Shown here: piece after piece, positions 11,761-20,420 of the stretch | How the letters are laid out: each line of letters opens with the position of its first letter | How positions within the stretch are numbered: the stretch's first letter is position 1 | Notes under the pieces: model-generated | Told to the model about the DNA's origin: nothing | What the model saw: only the letters and a program-made list of their open reading frames with translations | Databases searched by the model: none | NCBI RefSeq assembly: GCF_020523825.1 | Contig: NZ_JAJALK010000002.1 | Span: forward strand, 372,001 to 436,000 | Direction of reading: 5' to 3' | Length of the DNA: 64,000 bases | Source of the DNA: Methylobacterium brachiatum | GTDB taxonomy: Bacteria; Pseudomonadota; Alphaproteobacteria; Rhizobiales; Beijerinckiaceae | Program-made: the position numbers and the translations under genes

Positions 11761-12671
11761 CCTATCCGGAGCGCGTGCGCATCGTCGAAGTCGGCCCGCG
11801 GGACGGGCTGCAGAACGAGCCGACCACCATACCCACGGCTGCCAAGGTCGCGCTGATCGAGGCGCTGGCCGATGCCGGCCTGACCAGCATCGAGGCCGGA
11901 AGCTTCGTGTCGCCCCGATGGGTGCCGCAGATGGCCGACACCGCGGCGGTGCTGGCGCAGCTTCGGCCCCGGCCGGGACTCCGCTACCCCGTGCTGGTGC
12001 CCAATCTCCAGGGCCTGGAGCGCGCGCGCGCCTGCGGGGTCCGTGAGGTCGCCGTCTTCGCCGCCGCCTCGGAGAGCTTTTCCCGCCGCAACATCAATTG
12101 CTCGATCGCGGAGAGCCTCGAGCGCTTCGCCCCGGTCGTCGAGACGGCGCGGGCCGCCGGCCTCCGGGTCCGCGGCTACGTCTCCTGCGTGCTGGGCTGC
12201 CCGTACGAGGGGGCGGTCGCGGCGGCGGCCGTCACGCAGGTCGCCGAGGCTCTTCTGGGCCTGGGCTGCTACGAGATCTCGCTCGGCGACACGATCGGCA
12301 CCGGGACCCCGCTGGCCGCGCGGCGGCTGGTGGAGGGCGTCGCGGCGGCCGTGCCGCTGGAACGGATCGCCCTGCATTTCCACGACACCTACGGCCAGGC
12401 GCTGGCGAACCTCCTCGCCTGCCTCGATCTGGGCGTGTCCGTGATCGACAGCGCGGTGGCGGGCCTCGGCGGCTGTCCCTATGCGCGGGGCGCCACCGGC
12501 AACGTCGCCACGGAAGACGTCGCCTACATGCTCCGCGGCATGGGGATCGAGACCGGCATTGACTTGGAAGCCCTGGTCGATGCGGGGCTCTCGATCACCC
12601 GTCACCTGAACCGGGAGCCGGCGTCGAAGGCCGCGCGCGCCATCCTGTCCCGGCGGCAGGCCGCGGCCTGA
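11757..12671 (+). CDS. liuE: Hydroxymethylglutaryl-CoA lyase
   Basis: This 304-residue TIM-barrel enzyme cleaves HMG-CoA to acetyl-CoA and acetoacetate, the last step of leucine degradation. Diagnostic motifs are VEVGPRDGLQNEPTTI at the N-terminus, ISLGDTIGTGTP, LHFHDTYGQALANLLA for metal binding, and the signature loop GLGGCPYARGATGNVATEDV with the catalytic cysteine. Translation starts at a GTG that overlaps the liuD stop as GTGA, implying translational coupling. Confidence 0.96.
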
Positions 12672-12828
12672 TCGAGCGGCCGAACCGTGATGGCGCCCCG
12701 GCGCGCCCCGGATCATGATGCGGACCCGCCGAATCGGATCCCGTCGAGGCAAGCAGACCAAGAAACGACGCAGCGCATACGGTCGTGACCGCGCAAGACG
12801 GCACGACCCGCGAAATGGGGAGGATGGA

Positions 12829-14526
12829 ATGACCGACCAGGTGTTGAGTTATGTCCATGGCGCGGCCGATGCGCCGCTGCTCGGCCAGACGATCGGCCAG
12901 GCCCTCGCGCGTGCGGCCGCGGACTGGGCGGACCAGCCGGCCCTGATCGCGCCCGCCCAGGGCATCCGATGGACCTGGCGGGAGCTGAGCGATCGCGCCG
13001 ATGCCTTCGCGGCAGGCCTGCTCGCCCTCGGCCTGCAACCCGGCGATCGGATCGGCATCTGGTCGCTCAACCGCGCCGAGTGGACACTCACCCAATTCGC
13101 CGCCGCGCGGGCGGGCCTGATCCTGGTCACGATCAATCCGGCCTATCGCCTGTCCGAGCTGGAATTCGCGCTCAACAAGGTCGGCTGCGCAGCCCTGGTG
13201 ACGGCGACCGCGTTCAAGACCAGCGACTATCTGGGCATGATCGGCAGCCTCGCCCCCGAGCTCGCCGCCTCGGTTCCGGGCCGGCTCGCCGCCGCCCGCC
13301 TGCCGCAGCTGCGCAGCGTCATCCAGATCGGCGGGCCGCCGGCTCCGGGGACGATCGCCTTCGAGGAGGTGGCGGCCCTGGGCGGCGCGGGCGAACGCGC
13401 GCGGCTGCGCGGGCTCGCCGACCAGCTCCAGTTCGACGACGCGGTGAACATCCAGTTCACCAGCGGCACCACCGGCTCGCCCAAGGGCGTGACGCTGACG
13501 CACCACAACATCCTCAACAACGGCTTCTTCATCGGCCGCGCCCTGCGGCTCGGCGCGGCGGACCGGATCTGCATCCCGGTGCCGCTGTATCACTGCTTCG
13601 GGATGGTCATCGGAAACCTGGCGGCGCTCACCCATGGCAGCGCCATGGTCTATCCGGGGGAGGGGTTCGACCCGCACGCGACCCTCGAAACCGTGCAGGC
13701 CGAAGGCTGCACCGCGCTCTACGGCGTGCCGACCATGTTCATCGCCGAGCTCGACCACCCGGATTTCGCACGCTTCGATCTCGGCACGTTGCGCACCGGC
13801 GTGATGGCGGGCGCACCGTGCCCGATCCAGGTCATGCGGCGGGTGGTGGAGCGCATGCACATGCGCGAGATCACCATCGCGTACGGCATGACCGAGACGA
13901 GCCCGGTCAGCTTCCAGAGCGCCGTCGACGACCCGCTGGAGCGGCGCGTCGCGACGGTGGGCCGGGTCCACCCCCATCTGGAGGTGAAGATCGTGAACGC
14001 GGAGGGGCGCGTCGTGCCCCGCGGCGAACCCGGCGAGCTGTGCACCCGCGGCTATTCGGTCATGCTCGGCTACTGGGACGACCCGGCGAAGTCCGACGAG
14101 GTCATCGACGCCGCGGGCTGGATGCACACCGGCGATCTCGCCACCCTGGACGCCGACGGCTATTGCAACATCGTCGGCCGCCTCAAGGATATGGTCATTC
14201 GGGGCGGCGAGAACCTCTATCCCCGCGAGATCGAGGAATATCTCTACCGCCATCCGAAGATCCAGGATGTCCAGGTCTTCGGGGTTTCCGATCCGAAATA
14301 CGGCGAGGAGCTCTGCGCCTGGATCAGGGTGCGCGACGGAGAGACGGTGTCGGAGGACGAGGTGCGCGCCTTCTGCCGGGGACAGATCGCGCACCAGAAA
14401 ATCCCGCGCTACATCTACTTCGTGGAATCTTTCCCCATGACCGTCACGGGCAAGGTCCAGAAGTTCCGGATGCGCCACATCGTCGAGGACCAGCTCGGCC
14501 TCGCGCGCGACAGCACGGCCGGATGA
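12829..14526 (+). CDS. AMP-binding acyl-CoA synthetase
   Basis: The 565-residue ligase belongs to the ANL adenylating superfamily and would convert a carboxylic acid to its CoA thioester with ATP. It has the P-loop [18 protein letters not shown], the motif [34 protein letters not shown] and the C-terminal lysine motif [12 protein letters not shown]. Overall it resembles ACSF2/FadD-like medium-chain acyl-CoA synthetases. A GGGGAGG box precedes the ATG at 12829. Being last in the liu operon suggests a substrate such as isovalerate, acetoacetate or another short branched acid, but specificity cannot be read from sequence. Confidence 0.9.
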   Translation: MTDQVLSYVHGAADAPLLGQTIGQALARAAADWADQPALIAPAQGIRWTWRELSDRADAFAAGLLALGLQPGDRIGIWSLNRAEWTLTQFAAARAGLILVTINPAYRLSELEFALNKVGCAALVTATAFKTSDYLGMIGSLAPELAASVPGRLAAARLPQLRSVIQIGGPPAPGTIAFEEVAALGGAGERARLRGLADQLQFDDAVNIQFTSGTTGSPKGVTLTHHNILNNGFFIGRALRLGAADRICIPVPLYHCFGMVIGNLAALTHGSAMVYPGEGFDPHATLETVQAEGCTALYGVPTMFIAELDHPDFARFDLGTLRTGVMAGAPCPIQVMRRVVERMHMREITIAYGMTETSPVSFQSAVDDPLERRVATVGRVHPHLEVKIVNAEGRVVPRGEPGELCTRGYSVMLGYWDDPAKSDEVIDAAGWMHTGDLATLDADGYCNIVGRLKDMVIRGGENLYPREIEEYLYRHPKIQDVQVFGVSDPKYGEELCAWIRVRDGETVSEDEVRAFCRGQIAHQKIPRYIYFVESFPMTVTGKVQKFRMRHIVEDQLGLARDSTAG

Positions 14527-14727
14527 TGCGCTGCCGCGGCGTCGATGGCACGCCCCGACCGGCCATCGCGCGACGGGCGACGTGGTCGCACCTGTAAGCC
14601 CGGATGGGCACAGACATTCATCCGCCGGGCGCGGCGGCGCTCCCGTGCCGTGCCGATCGAGCCGCACAGAGCCGCACCCGAGCCGTTGCGCTTGCGGCGC
14701 GGTTGGGTTAGGAAATCGGCGCGGCTA

Positions 14728-14804
14728 GCACCCGTAGCTCAGCTGGATAGAGCGTTGCCCTCCGAAGGCAAAGGTCACACGTTCGAATCGTGTCGGGTGC
14801 GCCA
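14728..14804 (+). tRNA. tRNA-Arg (anticodon CCG)
   Basis: The 77 bases fold as a complete cloverleaf. Acceptor arms are GCACCCG and CGGGTGC with discriminator G. The D arm pairs GCTC with GAGC, the anticodon stem pairs TTGCC with GGCAA around loop CTCCGAA, and the T arm pairs ACACG with CGTGT around TTCGAAT. The encoded 3' CCA is at 14802-14804. Loop bases 3-5 are CCG, reading the CGG arginine codon. The metal-resistance island begins shortly downstream, so the gene may mark an integration point, but no integrase or repeated tRNA end was found here. Confidence 0.97.
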
Positions 14805-15334
14805 ATCTTTCTTGGGCGCCACATAAGTTTCGACTGGCGCCATTCAGGTGCAACTACGCGCCAGGAAAGATTCTACAAGTAAAACCCTGTGGCGCAAGAC
14901 TTTTTCTCCTCCGCTGGCGATCAGGCGAGCCGTGAGTTGACCAAGCCGCCTGATACGCTCGCATTGGGGTAACGGGTGTGACGTCACCAGGGATGGTGCC
15001 GGATATTCGCGGTCACGTCTCGGGCCCAGACCTAAGAGGCGCATTTCGCAAGCCTAAGACGCGCTCTCCTGCCGACCGCCGGTCTTGGTTTGCGCGTGTC
15101 ATCTGCACCGATGACGGAAATCGACCTCTGGCAAGCTCGTATTTTCGGAGATTGACCGGGCAGGAACCACATCCACGCTCTCTCAAGGATAGAGACGGAT
15201 AGGTCCGCGCCCCCGACGCGTGCCGGGGCGGATCTCCCGTCCCTGGCGGGATCGGATCTGGCCGATCAAAGAAACGCAGCGCCGGTGGACCGACCTGTCG
15301 CGTACCTTCACAACCGATTGTGATGCCCGTATGC
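14805..15334. other. Gene-poor junction between tRNA-Arg and the metal island
   Basis: No supported gene is found in these 530 bases. A GTG-started frame at 14978-15202 encodes an Arg-rich peptide without recognisable features or a good ribosome site and is not called. Base composition is lower in GC than the liu operon, in keeping with a junction between core and acquired DNA. No copy of the tRNA 3' end was noticed inside it. Confidence 0.5.
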
Positions 15335-15349
15335 CTCTAGTGACTAGAG
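15335..15349. promoter_or_regulatory. MerR-type palindrome upstream of merR
   Basis: CTCTAGTGACTAGAG is a perfect 15-base dyad ending 16 bases before the merR start. Its CTCTAG/CTAGAG arms match the operator at 15810-15830 in front of the CDF gene, so the regulator probably controls its own gene. The identical 15 bases recur at 44965-44979. Confidence 0.65.
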
Positions 15350-15364
15350 CATCAGAGGGATCGT

Positions 15365-15787
15365 ATGCGGTCATTCGCCATCGGCGTGCTGTCGGATCGG
15401 ACGGGGGTCAAGGTCCCGACCATCCGGTTCTATGAATCCATCGGATTGCTGCCTGCGCCGGAACGCACGCAAACTAACCGTCGGACTTACGACGACGAGA
15501 CGGTCAGGCGCCTGCGCTTCATCCGGCACGCGCGAGAGCTCGGGTTTGAAGTGGAGGCCATTCGGACGCTGCTCGATCTCGCCGCCCACCCCGAGCGGCC
15601 CTGCGCGGAGGCCGATGTCGTCGCGAGGCGTCACCTCGCCGACATCGACGACCGGATCGCCCGGCTGACGGGTCTCAGGGCAGAGGTCCAGGCGATGCTC
15701 GACCAGTGCACCGGTGGCCAAGTCCGCGAATGCAGGGTCATCGAGGTGCTGGCCGATCACGGACAGTGCCTGAGCGAACAGCACTGA
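15365..15787 (+). CDS. MerR-family metal-responsive regulator
   Basis: The 140-residue protein has an N-terminal MerR winged helix (FAIGVLSDRTGVKVPTIRFY then ESIGLLPAPERT), a long dimerisation helix and a C-terminal loop with QCTGGQVRECRVIE. Cysteines near residues 79, 114 and 121 fit the ligand set of Zn/Cd/Pb-type members such as ZntR and CadR. It should activate the downstream CDF and ZIP genes by distorting the promoter at 15807-15837. The start ATG is at 15365. The exact metal cannot be fixed from sequence. Confidence 0.88.
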   Translation: MRSFAIGVLSDRTGVKVPTIRFYESIGLLPAPERTQTNRRTYDDETVRRLRFIRHARELGFEVEAIRTLLDLAAHPERPCAEADVVARRHLADIDDRIARLTGLRAEVQAMLDQCTGGQVRECRVIEVLADHGQCLSEQH

Positions 15788-15806
15788 TCACGCCGGAGCC
15801 AGGCCC

Positions 15807-15837
15807 TTGCTTCTCTAGCCGCTAGAGAAGTTATGCC
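15807..15837 (+). promoter_or_regulatory. MerR-activated promoter of the CDF-ZIP genes
   Basis: A -35 box TTGCTT (15807-15812) and a -10 box TATGCC (15832-15837) are separated by 19 bases. A nearly perfect dyad, CTTCTCTAGC and GCTAGAGAAG around one central C, spans 15810-15830 and so fills the spacer. An over-long spacer occupied by the dyad is the defining design of MerR-activated promoters. It lies 57 bases upstream of the CDF start. Confidence 0.75.
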
Positions 15838-15893
15838 TCGCCGATCTTCTCGCGTGGTCCTCCCGGCCGCCGCGAGCCGAACCGGGATCGCCG

Positions 15894-16856
15894 ATGACGG
15901 AACACCACGACCACGCGGAGCATGGTCACGCCCATGATCATACCGGCCATTCCCATGGCCACGCCGGACACGTCCACGCGCCGGCAAGCTTCGGCAAGGC
16001 CTTCGCCATCGGGATCGCCCTGAACGTTGGGTTCGTGCTCTTGGAGGCGGCTTTCGGCGTCCTGGGGAACTCCGTGGCGCTCCTGGCGGATGCGGGCCAC
16101 AACCTCTCCGACGTGCTGGGTCTCGTCGTGGCCTGGGTCGCCACCGTTCTGGCCAAGCGGGCCCCGACTTCACGCTACACATACGGGATGAAAGGATCCT
16201 CGATCCTCGCCTCCCTGTTCAACGCCGTGTTCCTCCTCGTCGCCGTGGGCGCCATCGGTTGGGAGGCCATCCAGCGCTTCGGCGAACCGGCCCCGGTGGC
16301 CGGCAAGACCGTGATGGTCGTGGCCGCCGTCGGCATCCTTGTGAACGGCATCACCGCCTGGCTGTTCGCTGCCGGGGCCAAGGGCGACATCAACATCCGC
16401 GGGGCGTTCCTGCACATGGCCGCGGACGCCGCCGTCTCCGCGGGCGTGGTGCTCGCCGGTTTGGTGATCCTCTACACCGGCTTGACCTGGCTCGATCCGG
16501 TCGTGAGCCTTGGCATCGTAGGGGTCATCGTCTGGAGCACGTGGGGCCTCCTGCGCGACAGCCTCGCGATGTCGCTGGCCGCCGTTCCCCCGGGCATCGA
16601 CCCGGCGGCAGTGCGCCACCACCTCGAAGGCCTTCCGGGCGTCACGGCCCTGCACGACCTCCACATCTGGCCGATGAGCACCACCGAGGTCTGTCTCACC
16701 GCCCATTTGGTCGTGCCCGGAGGATATCCCGACGACGCGATCCTGATGGAGGCCGCCCGCTCGATGCGGGAGCGCTTCGGGATCGGCCACACCACCCTGC
16801 AGGTCGAGATCGAAGGGGCAAACGCCTGCGCGCTGGCCCCCGACACCGTGGTCTGA
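15894..16856 (+). CDS. Cation diffusion facilitator (CzcD-like zinc/cobalt/cadmium exporter)
   Basis: This 320-residue inner-membrane antiporter begins with a His-rich cytoplasmic tail (MTEHHDHAEHGHAHDHTGHS). The first transmembrane helices contain LLADAGHNLSDVLGLVVAW, which supplies the HxxxD metal-site pattern. A C-terminal cytoplasmic domain includes LHDLHIWPMSTTEVCLTAHL and HTTLQVEIE, typical of CzcD dimerisation domains. It is expected to exchange Zn2+, Co2+ or Cd2+ for protons. The gene lies directly behind a MerR-type promoter and two bases ahead of a ZIP-family gene. Confidence 0.92.
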   Translation: MTEHHDHAEHGHAHDHTGHSHGHAGHVHAPASFGKAFAIGIALNVGFVLLEAAFGVLGNSVALLADAGHNLSDVLGLVVAWVATVLAKRAPTSRYTYGMKGSSILASLFNAVFLLVAVGAIGWEAIQRFGEPAPVAGKTVMVVAAVGILVNGITAWLFAAGAKGDINIRGAFLHMAADAAVSAGVVLAGLVILYTGLTWLDPVVSLGIVGVIVWSTWGLLRDSLAMSLAAVPPGIDPAAVRHHLEGLPGVTALHDLHIWPMSTTEVCLTAHLVVPGGYPDDAILMEAARSMRERFGIGHTTLQVEIEGANACALAPDTVV

Positions 16857-16858
16857 GC

Positions 16859-17545
16859 ATGCAAGCCTGGATCTACACGCTGATCCCCGCAGCGGCGGCC
16901 ATCGCAGGCGCCGCCGTGGCGGTGAACCTGCGCCCCGGGCCCATCCTCGTCAGCGCCATCCAGCATTTCGCCGCCGGCGTCGTCTTCGCCGCGGCCGCAG
17001 GCGAGATCCTGCCCGACCTCAAGCATGCCGGGTCGATCTGGGCGACCCTGTTCGGCGGCAGCTTCGGGGTCGCCGCGATGCTCGGCCTGCGCAGCCTCGA
17101 AAGGCGGGTGTCGGGCCCGGTCGGGCTCTTGTCCGTCACCGGCATCGACATCCTCGTGGACGGCCTCGTCCTCGGCATCGCCTTCGCGGCGGGCGCCAAG
17201 GCGGGCATCCTGCTCACCGTCGCACTGACCATCGAGGTGCTGTTCCTCGGCCTCACCGTCGCGAGCGAACTCGGCGCGGGCGGCGCCTCGAAGCGGTGGG
17301 TGGTGGGCCTCACGGCCGTCCTCGTCCTGCTACTGCCGCTGGGGGCGCTCCTCGGCGGTCCCGTCGGCTCGCTGCCGCCCGCCTTCCAGGGTGGCTTCCT
17401 CGCGTTCGGCCTGATCGCGCTACTCTACCTCGTGACGGAGGAACTGCTCGTCGAGGCACACGAGACCGAGGACCGGCCCTGGGTCACGGCGATGTTCTTC
17501 GCCGGGTTCCTGCTTCTGCTGCTCCTCGACGAGGCAGTCTCTTGA
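16859..17545 (+). CDS. ZIP-family metal transporter
   Basis: The 228-residue protein has about seven to eight hydrophobic segments and resembles ZIP permeases: SAIQHFAAGVVFAAAAGEIL then PDLKHAG provides the histidine/glutamate pattern, and GIDILVDGLVLGIAFAAGAK and LTIEVLFLGLTVASELG follow the second core helix arrangement. The usual HxxxE pairs are partly replaced (D in place of H in the second), so direction and metal are uncertain. It starts two bases after the CDF stop and is almost surely co-transcribed with it. Members in such islands can move Zn2+ or other divalent metals. Confidence 0.8.
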   Translation: MQAWIYTLIPAAAAIAGAAVAVNLRPGPILVSAIQHFAAGVVFAAAAGEILPDLKHAGSIWATLFGGSFGVAAMLGLRSLERRVSGPVGLLSVTGIDILVDGLVLGIAFAAGAKAGILLTVALTIEVLFLGLTVASELGAGGASKRWVVGLTAVLVLLLPLGALLGGPVGSLPPAFQGGFLAFGLIALLYLVTEELLVEAHETEDRPWVTAMFFAGFLLLLLLDEAVS

Positions 17546-17594
17546 ACAGGCGCTCCCCGAAACGCCGGCGTCGTCCGCCCCGGCGAAACCCCGC

Positions 17595-17861
17595 TCAGTC
17601 GTCGTGGTGATGATGGTGGTGACGGCCCCGCTCCTCGAAGAACGGCCGGTCCTCGTAGCGGCGGGGGTGGTGGTGCCGGACGACGACGTCCTCGTGGTCG
17701 CCATGCCGGTAGACATCGACGTGGTCGTGCGGCCGCCGCTGGCCGTAACCGCCCTCATAGTATTGCGCCGACGCCGCCATGGGCGCGAAGGCCAGGGCCA
17801 CTGCCAATCCGGCGAAGATCGTTCTAATGGGTCGCTCCGAAGCTCGATCAGATGCAGGCAT
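17595..17861 (-). CDS. Small His-rich periplasmic protein
   Basis: This 88-residue protein has a signal peptide (TIFAGLAVALAFAPMAASAQ) and a mature part dominated by His, Asp and Arg, ending in a run of six histidines before DD. It probably binds metal ions in the periplasm. It is transcribed against the CDF-ZIP genes and is followed upstream by a second His-rich protein of similar plan. The family is not recognised, and the exact start (17861 or a later codon before PIRTIF) is uncertain. Confidence 0.7.
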   Translation of the reverse strand: MPASDRASERPIRTIFAGLAVALAFAPMAASAQYYEGGYGQRRPHDHVDVYRHGDHEDVVVRHHHPRRYEDRPFFEERGRHHHHHHDD

Positions 17862-17991
17862 CCTGGTACGAACGGATTGAACGCACCCTGAGACAGACGT
17901 TCAGCAAACGGCAACCTTCGCGCATCCCAACAAGCGAAGGGCCGCGGCGCGGGCTTGCCACTCGGCCTCGCGGTCCCCACCGGCATACGAA

Positions 17992-18228
17992 TCAGTGCCG
18001 GTGCTCCTCCACCACGGTGCGCTCGTGGACGTCGTGGTGATCGTGGACGACCGGGCGGTCGCGGTGATGCTCCTCGACGGTCGAATGGGTATGCTCGACC
18101 TCGTCGTGATGACGGTCTCCGTGGACCGCGACACCGCCGGGACCGACGTCCACGTGCTGGGCGAACGCCCCGAGTGGGCTGAGCACGAGGGCAGCCGAGG
18201 CGGCCAGGGCGGCAATCGTGAGTTTCAT
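17992..18228 (-). CDS. Small His-rich periplasmic protein, second copy
   Basis: The 78-residue product starts with a signal peptide (MKLTIAALAASAALVLSPLG) and continues with many histidine clusters (HGDRHHDEVEHTHSTVEEHH then DRPVVHDHHDVHERTVVEEH). A metal-buffering role in the periplasm is likely. The ATG at 18228 is preferred because AAGGAG lies six bases upstream; another ATG six bases earlier sits directly on that box. It is in tandem with the gene at 17595-17861 and has the same architecture but little sequence identity. Confidence 0.72.
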   Translation of the reverse strand: MKLTIAALAASAALVLSPLGAFAQHVDVGPGGVAVHGDRHHDEVEHTHSTVEEHHRDRPVVHDHHDVHERTVVEEHRH

Positions 18229-18523
18229 CCGCATCTCCTTCGGTTCGGATCGATCTCGGAATGTATATCCCCGCGAAACCGTTCCGGAATGATTCCCGTC
18301 CATGCCCGGGCCGAACATTCGAGAGAGAGCAATTAAATTGTGCTGTGCGGATCGAGGATGGTCCCGTCGTATATGCGCGAGTTGCTGAGGAGCATCGTGC
18401 GATCACGCGTTTTGACCAACGGGAGCCGTCGATGAACTTGGCAGGTCATGGCGTTCATCGTGAGTTCAAGTCGCAGGCGGCACCACTTGTGTCGACGGGC
18501 CGGAATCGCGGATAAGGGCGACG

Positions 18524-18895
18524 ATGGACTTCGGTGGATGGCATAGGCGCCGGCAAGCGGCGCGTGACGGGTGGGCGCTGGCCGTCCGCACGCTCATGCT
18601 CGTCCTGACGTTCGCGTTCGCCGCCCCGTCCGCGGGGTTCGCCGAGGACCTGGCCTTCCATGCCGGCGGTCACCATCGGGCCACGGAACTGACCGTGTTC
18701 GAGGCCTCCGCCGCGCCGTCGTCAGCCGACCCTGGCCTCGCGTGCCACGCCCATTGCGGCTGCCATCAGCTTGCCTACCTCGATGGCGCCCCCCTCGCGC
18801 CCGCACCGGACCGCCCGCGGCCGTCCTACGCACGGACGGCGGAGGCTCCCGTCGCCATCGCGCCCGGCCGTCCGGCACGACCGCCCCGCACTTGA
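18524..18895 (+). CDS. Small secreted protein with Cys/His metal-binding motif
   Basis: The 123-residue protein has a hydrophobic signal segment (TLMLVLTFAFAAPSAGFAED) and then a compact CHAHCGCHQLA motif near residue 83. The rest is Pro/Ala/Arg-rich. It directly precedes the Czc adaptor gene, and proteins of similar plan occur at 24553-24951, before the TolC-like gene, and at 39814-40218, before the Cus genes. They resemble small DUF2946-like proteins that accompany metal efflux systems; function is not established. Confidence 0.6.
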   Translation: MDFGGWHRRRQAARDGWALAVRTLMLVLTFAFAAPSAGFAEDLAFHAGGHHRATELTVFEASAAPSSADPGLACHAHCGCHQLAYLDGAPLAPAPDRPRPSYARTAEAPVAIAPGRPARPPRT

Positions 18896-19030
18896 GGTGA
18901 CGCCGCGCGCATCCGCGCGCGGATCTTTAGTCCGGCCGCCCCACGGGCTCCGGACCCGTCCCTTCTTGAATGCAGCGGAACGACCGCGGCGGCATGCATG
19001 CCCGCCCGGCGTCCCGGTCGAGTGGTTCCC

Positions 19031-20410
19031 ATGCGCATCCTCGTTCTCGCGGTCGTCCTGGCCGTCGGCATAGCCGTCGGCGCGACCGTGCCCGCCGTCT
19101 CGGGCTTCGTCCGCAACACCCTGTCGGCCGCGGGGGTGCCGCCGACCCTATTCGCGTTCACCGGCGGGACGGGTGCCGCGGCGCCGGCGACCGAGCCCGA
19201 CCATGCCGAGGGCGACGGCCACGACCATGCCATGCCCAAAGCCAAGCCCGCGACCAAGCCCGCCGCGAAAGTCATGGACGGACATGCCCAAGGCGAGCAC
19301 GCGCATTCCGAGGCTGAGGGCGAGGAAGGCCACGTCAGGATGACGGCGGAGCAGGTCGAGACGCAGGGCATCCAGGTCGCCAAGGCCGACGGCGGCACGC
19401 TGGCGCGCCATCTCCTCGTCCCCGGCACCATCACGCCGGATACCGACCGGATCGCCCGCGTCCCGGCCCGGGTGGTCGGGACCGTCGCGGAGATGCGCAA
19501 GCGCCTCGGCGACGCCGTGCAGAAGGACGAGATCGTGGCCGTGCTCGACAGCCGCGAGGTCGCCGACGCCAAGAGCGACTACCTGACCGCCCAGGTCCAG
19601 GCCGAGCTCCAGAAGATCAACTTCGAGCGTCAGCAGAAGCTGCTCGCCTCCCAGGCCGCGTCCGAGGCCGCGTTCCAGAACGCCCGCGCGACCTTCCTGG
19701 AGAACCAACTGCGCGTCGACCTCGCCCGCCAGAAGCTGTCGGCGCTCGGGCTGAACGCCGCCGAGGTCCAGGCGGCGCAGAAGCGCGACGAGGCCACGCC
19801 GAACCAGTCGAGCCTGCGCCGCTACGAACTGCGCTCGCCGTTCGCAGGCCGCGTCGTCGAGCGCAAGGTCGACGTCGGGACCACTGTCGGCAGTCAGGGC
19901 GACCCGGCCGACCTCTACACGGTGGCCGACCTCGGGACGGTCTGGATCGAGCTCTCGGTTCCGACCTCCGATCTCGCCAAGGTCAGGGAGGGCGCCATCG
20001 TCACCGTCACGCCGAGCCAGGGAGGTGAGGAGCGGCACGAGCGCGGCAAGGTGATCTTCGTCAGCCCGTTGCTCAACGCCGACACCCGTGCCGCCCGGGT
20101 CGTGGTCGCCCTCCCGAACAAGGACATGGCGTGGCGGCCCGGTACCTACGTCACCGCCGAGGTCGAGATCGCGACCGAGCAGGTCCCCGTCCGAGTGGCC
20201 AAGGCGGCGTTGCAGACCATCGAGGGCAAGCGCGTCGTCTTCGTGCGCACCGAGGAAGGCTTCGAGAAGCGCGAGGTCGAGCTCGGGCGCTCCGACGACG
20301 ATTCCTTCGAGGTCAAGGCGGGGCTCAAGCCCGGCGAGGAGATCGCGGTGGCCAACACCTTCCTGCTCAAGGCCGAGCTCGGCAAGGCCGAAGCCGACCA
20401 CGACCACTGA
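19031..20410 (+). CDS. czcB: CzcB-like RND periplasmic adaptor
   Basis: This 459-residue membrane-fusion protein links the RND pump to the outer-membrane channel. It has an N-terminal signal/anchor (MRILVLAVVLAVGIAVGATV), a His-rich stretch around residues 60-100 (DHAEGDGHDHAMPK and GEHAHSEAEGEEGH) and the barrel/lipoyl elements VPARVVGTVAEMRKRLGDAV and ELRSPFAGRVVERKVDVGTT. The C-terminal HlyD-like end is AKAALQTIEGKRVVFVRTEE. The His-rich insert is typical of Zn/Co/Cd adaptors. The start is the ATG at 19031. The gene is 10 bases ahead of the pump gene. Confidence 0.92.
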   Translation: MRILVLAVVLAVGIAVGATVPAVSGFVRNTLSAAGVPPTLFAFTGGTGAAAPATEPDHAEGDGHDHAMPKAKPATKPAAKVMDGHAQGEHAHSEAEGEEGHVRMTAEQVETQGIQVAKADGGTLARHLLVPGTITPDTDRIARVPARVVGTVAEMRKRLGDAVQKDEIVAVLDSREVADAKSDYLTAQVQAELQKINFERQQKLLASQAASEAAFQNARATFLENQLRVDLARQKLSALGLNAAEVQAAQKRDEATPNQSSLRRYELRSPFAGRVVERKVDVGTTVGSQGDPADLYTVADLGTVWIELSVPTSDLAKVREGAIVTVTPSQGGEERHERGKVIFVSPLLNADTRAARVVVALPNKDMAWRPGTYVTAEVEIATEQVPVRVAKAALQTIEGKRVVFVRTEEGFEKREVELGRSDDDSFEVKAGLKPGEEIAVANTFLLKAELGKAEADHDH

Positions 20411-20420
20411 GGGGCGGGAC

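Noticed and set aside
14782..14804. Duplicated tRNA 3' end marking an integrated island
   Set aside because: The tRNA-Arg 3' end was not found again in the window, so no attachment-site pair can be claimed.
14978..15202. Possible 74-residue protein after the tRNA
   Set aside because: GTG start without a ribosome site, Arg/Pro-rich content and no recognisable features.
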